6,074 nucleotides of DNA from Acidobacteriota bacterium. GTDB lineage: Bacteria; Acidobacteriota; Terriglobia; Terriglobales; Acidobacteriaceae. This document shows, piece after piece, positions 6,052-6,074 of this stretch. Within the stretch, counting starts at the first letter, position 1. Each line of letters starts with the position of its first letter. Location of the stretch: positions 1 through 6,074 of the forward strand of contig JAEYQK010000031.1 of the NCBI GenBank assembly GCA_023410055.1, read 5' to 3'. A model generated the notes under the pieces. The model was not told the DNA's origin. It did not search any database and worked only from the letters and a program-made list of their open reading frames with translations. A program made the position numbers and the translations under genes.

Positions 6052-6074
6052 ACCCCTCCCCGCCCCCCCCCCCC
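6052..6074. repeat. C-rich tract ending in a run of 12 C
   Basis: From the end of the terminator the plus strand is almost entirely C, and it closes with 12 consecutive C (6063-6074) reaching the window edge. It may be a genuine homopolymer or an assembly or read-end artefact. No coding or regulatory meaning can be assigned. Confidence 0.7.

Noticed and set aside
1..6074. Mobile element, prophage, CRISPR, toxin-antitoxin or defence system
   Set aside because: No repeats, integrase, transposase or small-gene pairs are visible; nearly all of the window is explained by five intact or edge-truncated housekeeping-type genes.

Overview
The window reads as ordinary chromosomal DNA from a free-living, moderate-GC, probably motile or surface-sensing bacterium. 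The protein types (a CheA with two CheW-like modules, a mycobacterial-type AhpC/AhpD pair and a roughly 617-residue CstA) would fit an acidobacterium or a related soil phylum. That placement is inference from memory of protein families, not a database match. No rRNA, tRNA, CRISPR, prophage or insertion sequence is visible.

Layout. Positions 1-2631 are on the minus strand and hold the start of a chemotaxis operon: cheA (412-2631), followed after only 2 bases by cheW (409 down to the left edge, where its last codons are cut off). Positions 2632-2835 are a divergent intergenic region. From 2836 to 5997 three genes run on the plus strand: ahpC (2836-3372), ahpD (3434-3985) and cstA (4144-5997). 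A textbook intrinsic terminator with a UUCG loop follows at 6019-6051, and the window ends in a run of 12 C.

How the genes work together. CheA and CheW are the kinase and coupling protein of a receptor signalling array; receptors, CheY, CheR and CheB are not in view and would be expected beyond the left edge or elsewhere. AhpC is a thiol peroxidase that keeps its peroxidatic cysteine and both C-terminal resolving-region cysteines. AhpD carries the CxxC-x3-H active site that, in Mycobacterium tuberculosis, re-reduces AhpC with electrons from lipoylated 2-oxoacid dehydrogenase complexes. CstA is a many-pass membrane transporter of the family that imports pyruvate and possibly peptides in enterobacteria. 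Colinearity of ahpC-ahpD-cstA raises the possibility of a link between pyruvate supply, lipoamide-based reducing power and peroxide defence, but the 158-base gap before cstA leaves co-transcription unproven.

The most notable unexplained structure is a pair of hairpins, one after ahpC and one after ahpD, that share the same GTCCCG/CGGGAC stem core. I found no clearly undescribed system; the genes belong to known families and the novelty is in arrangement and detail.
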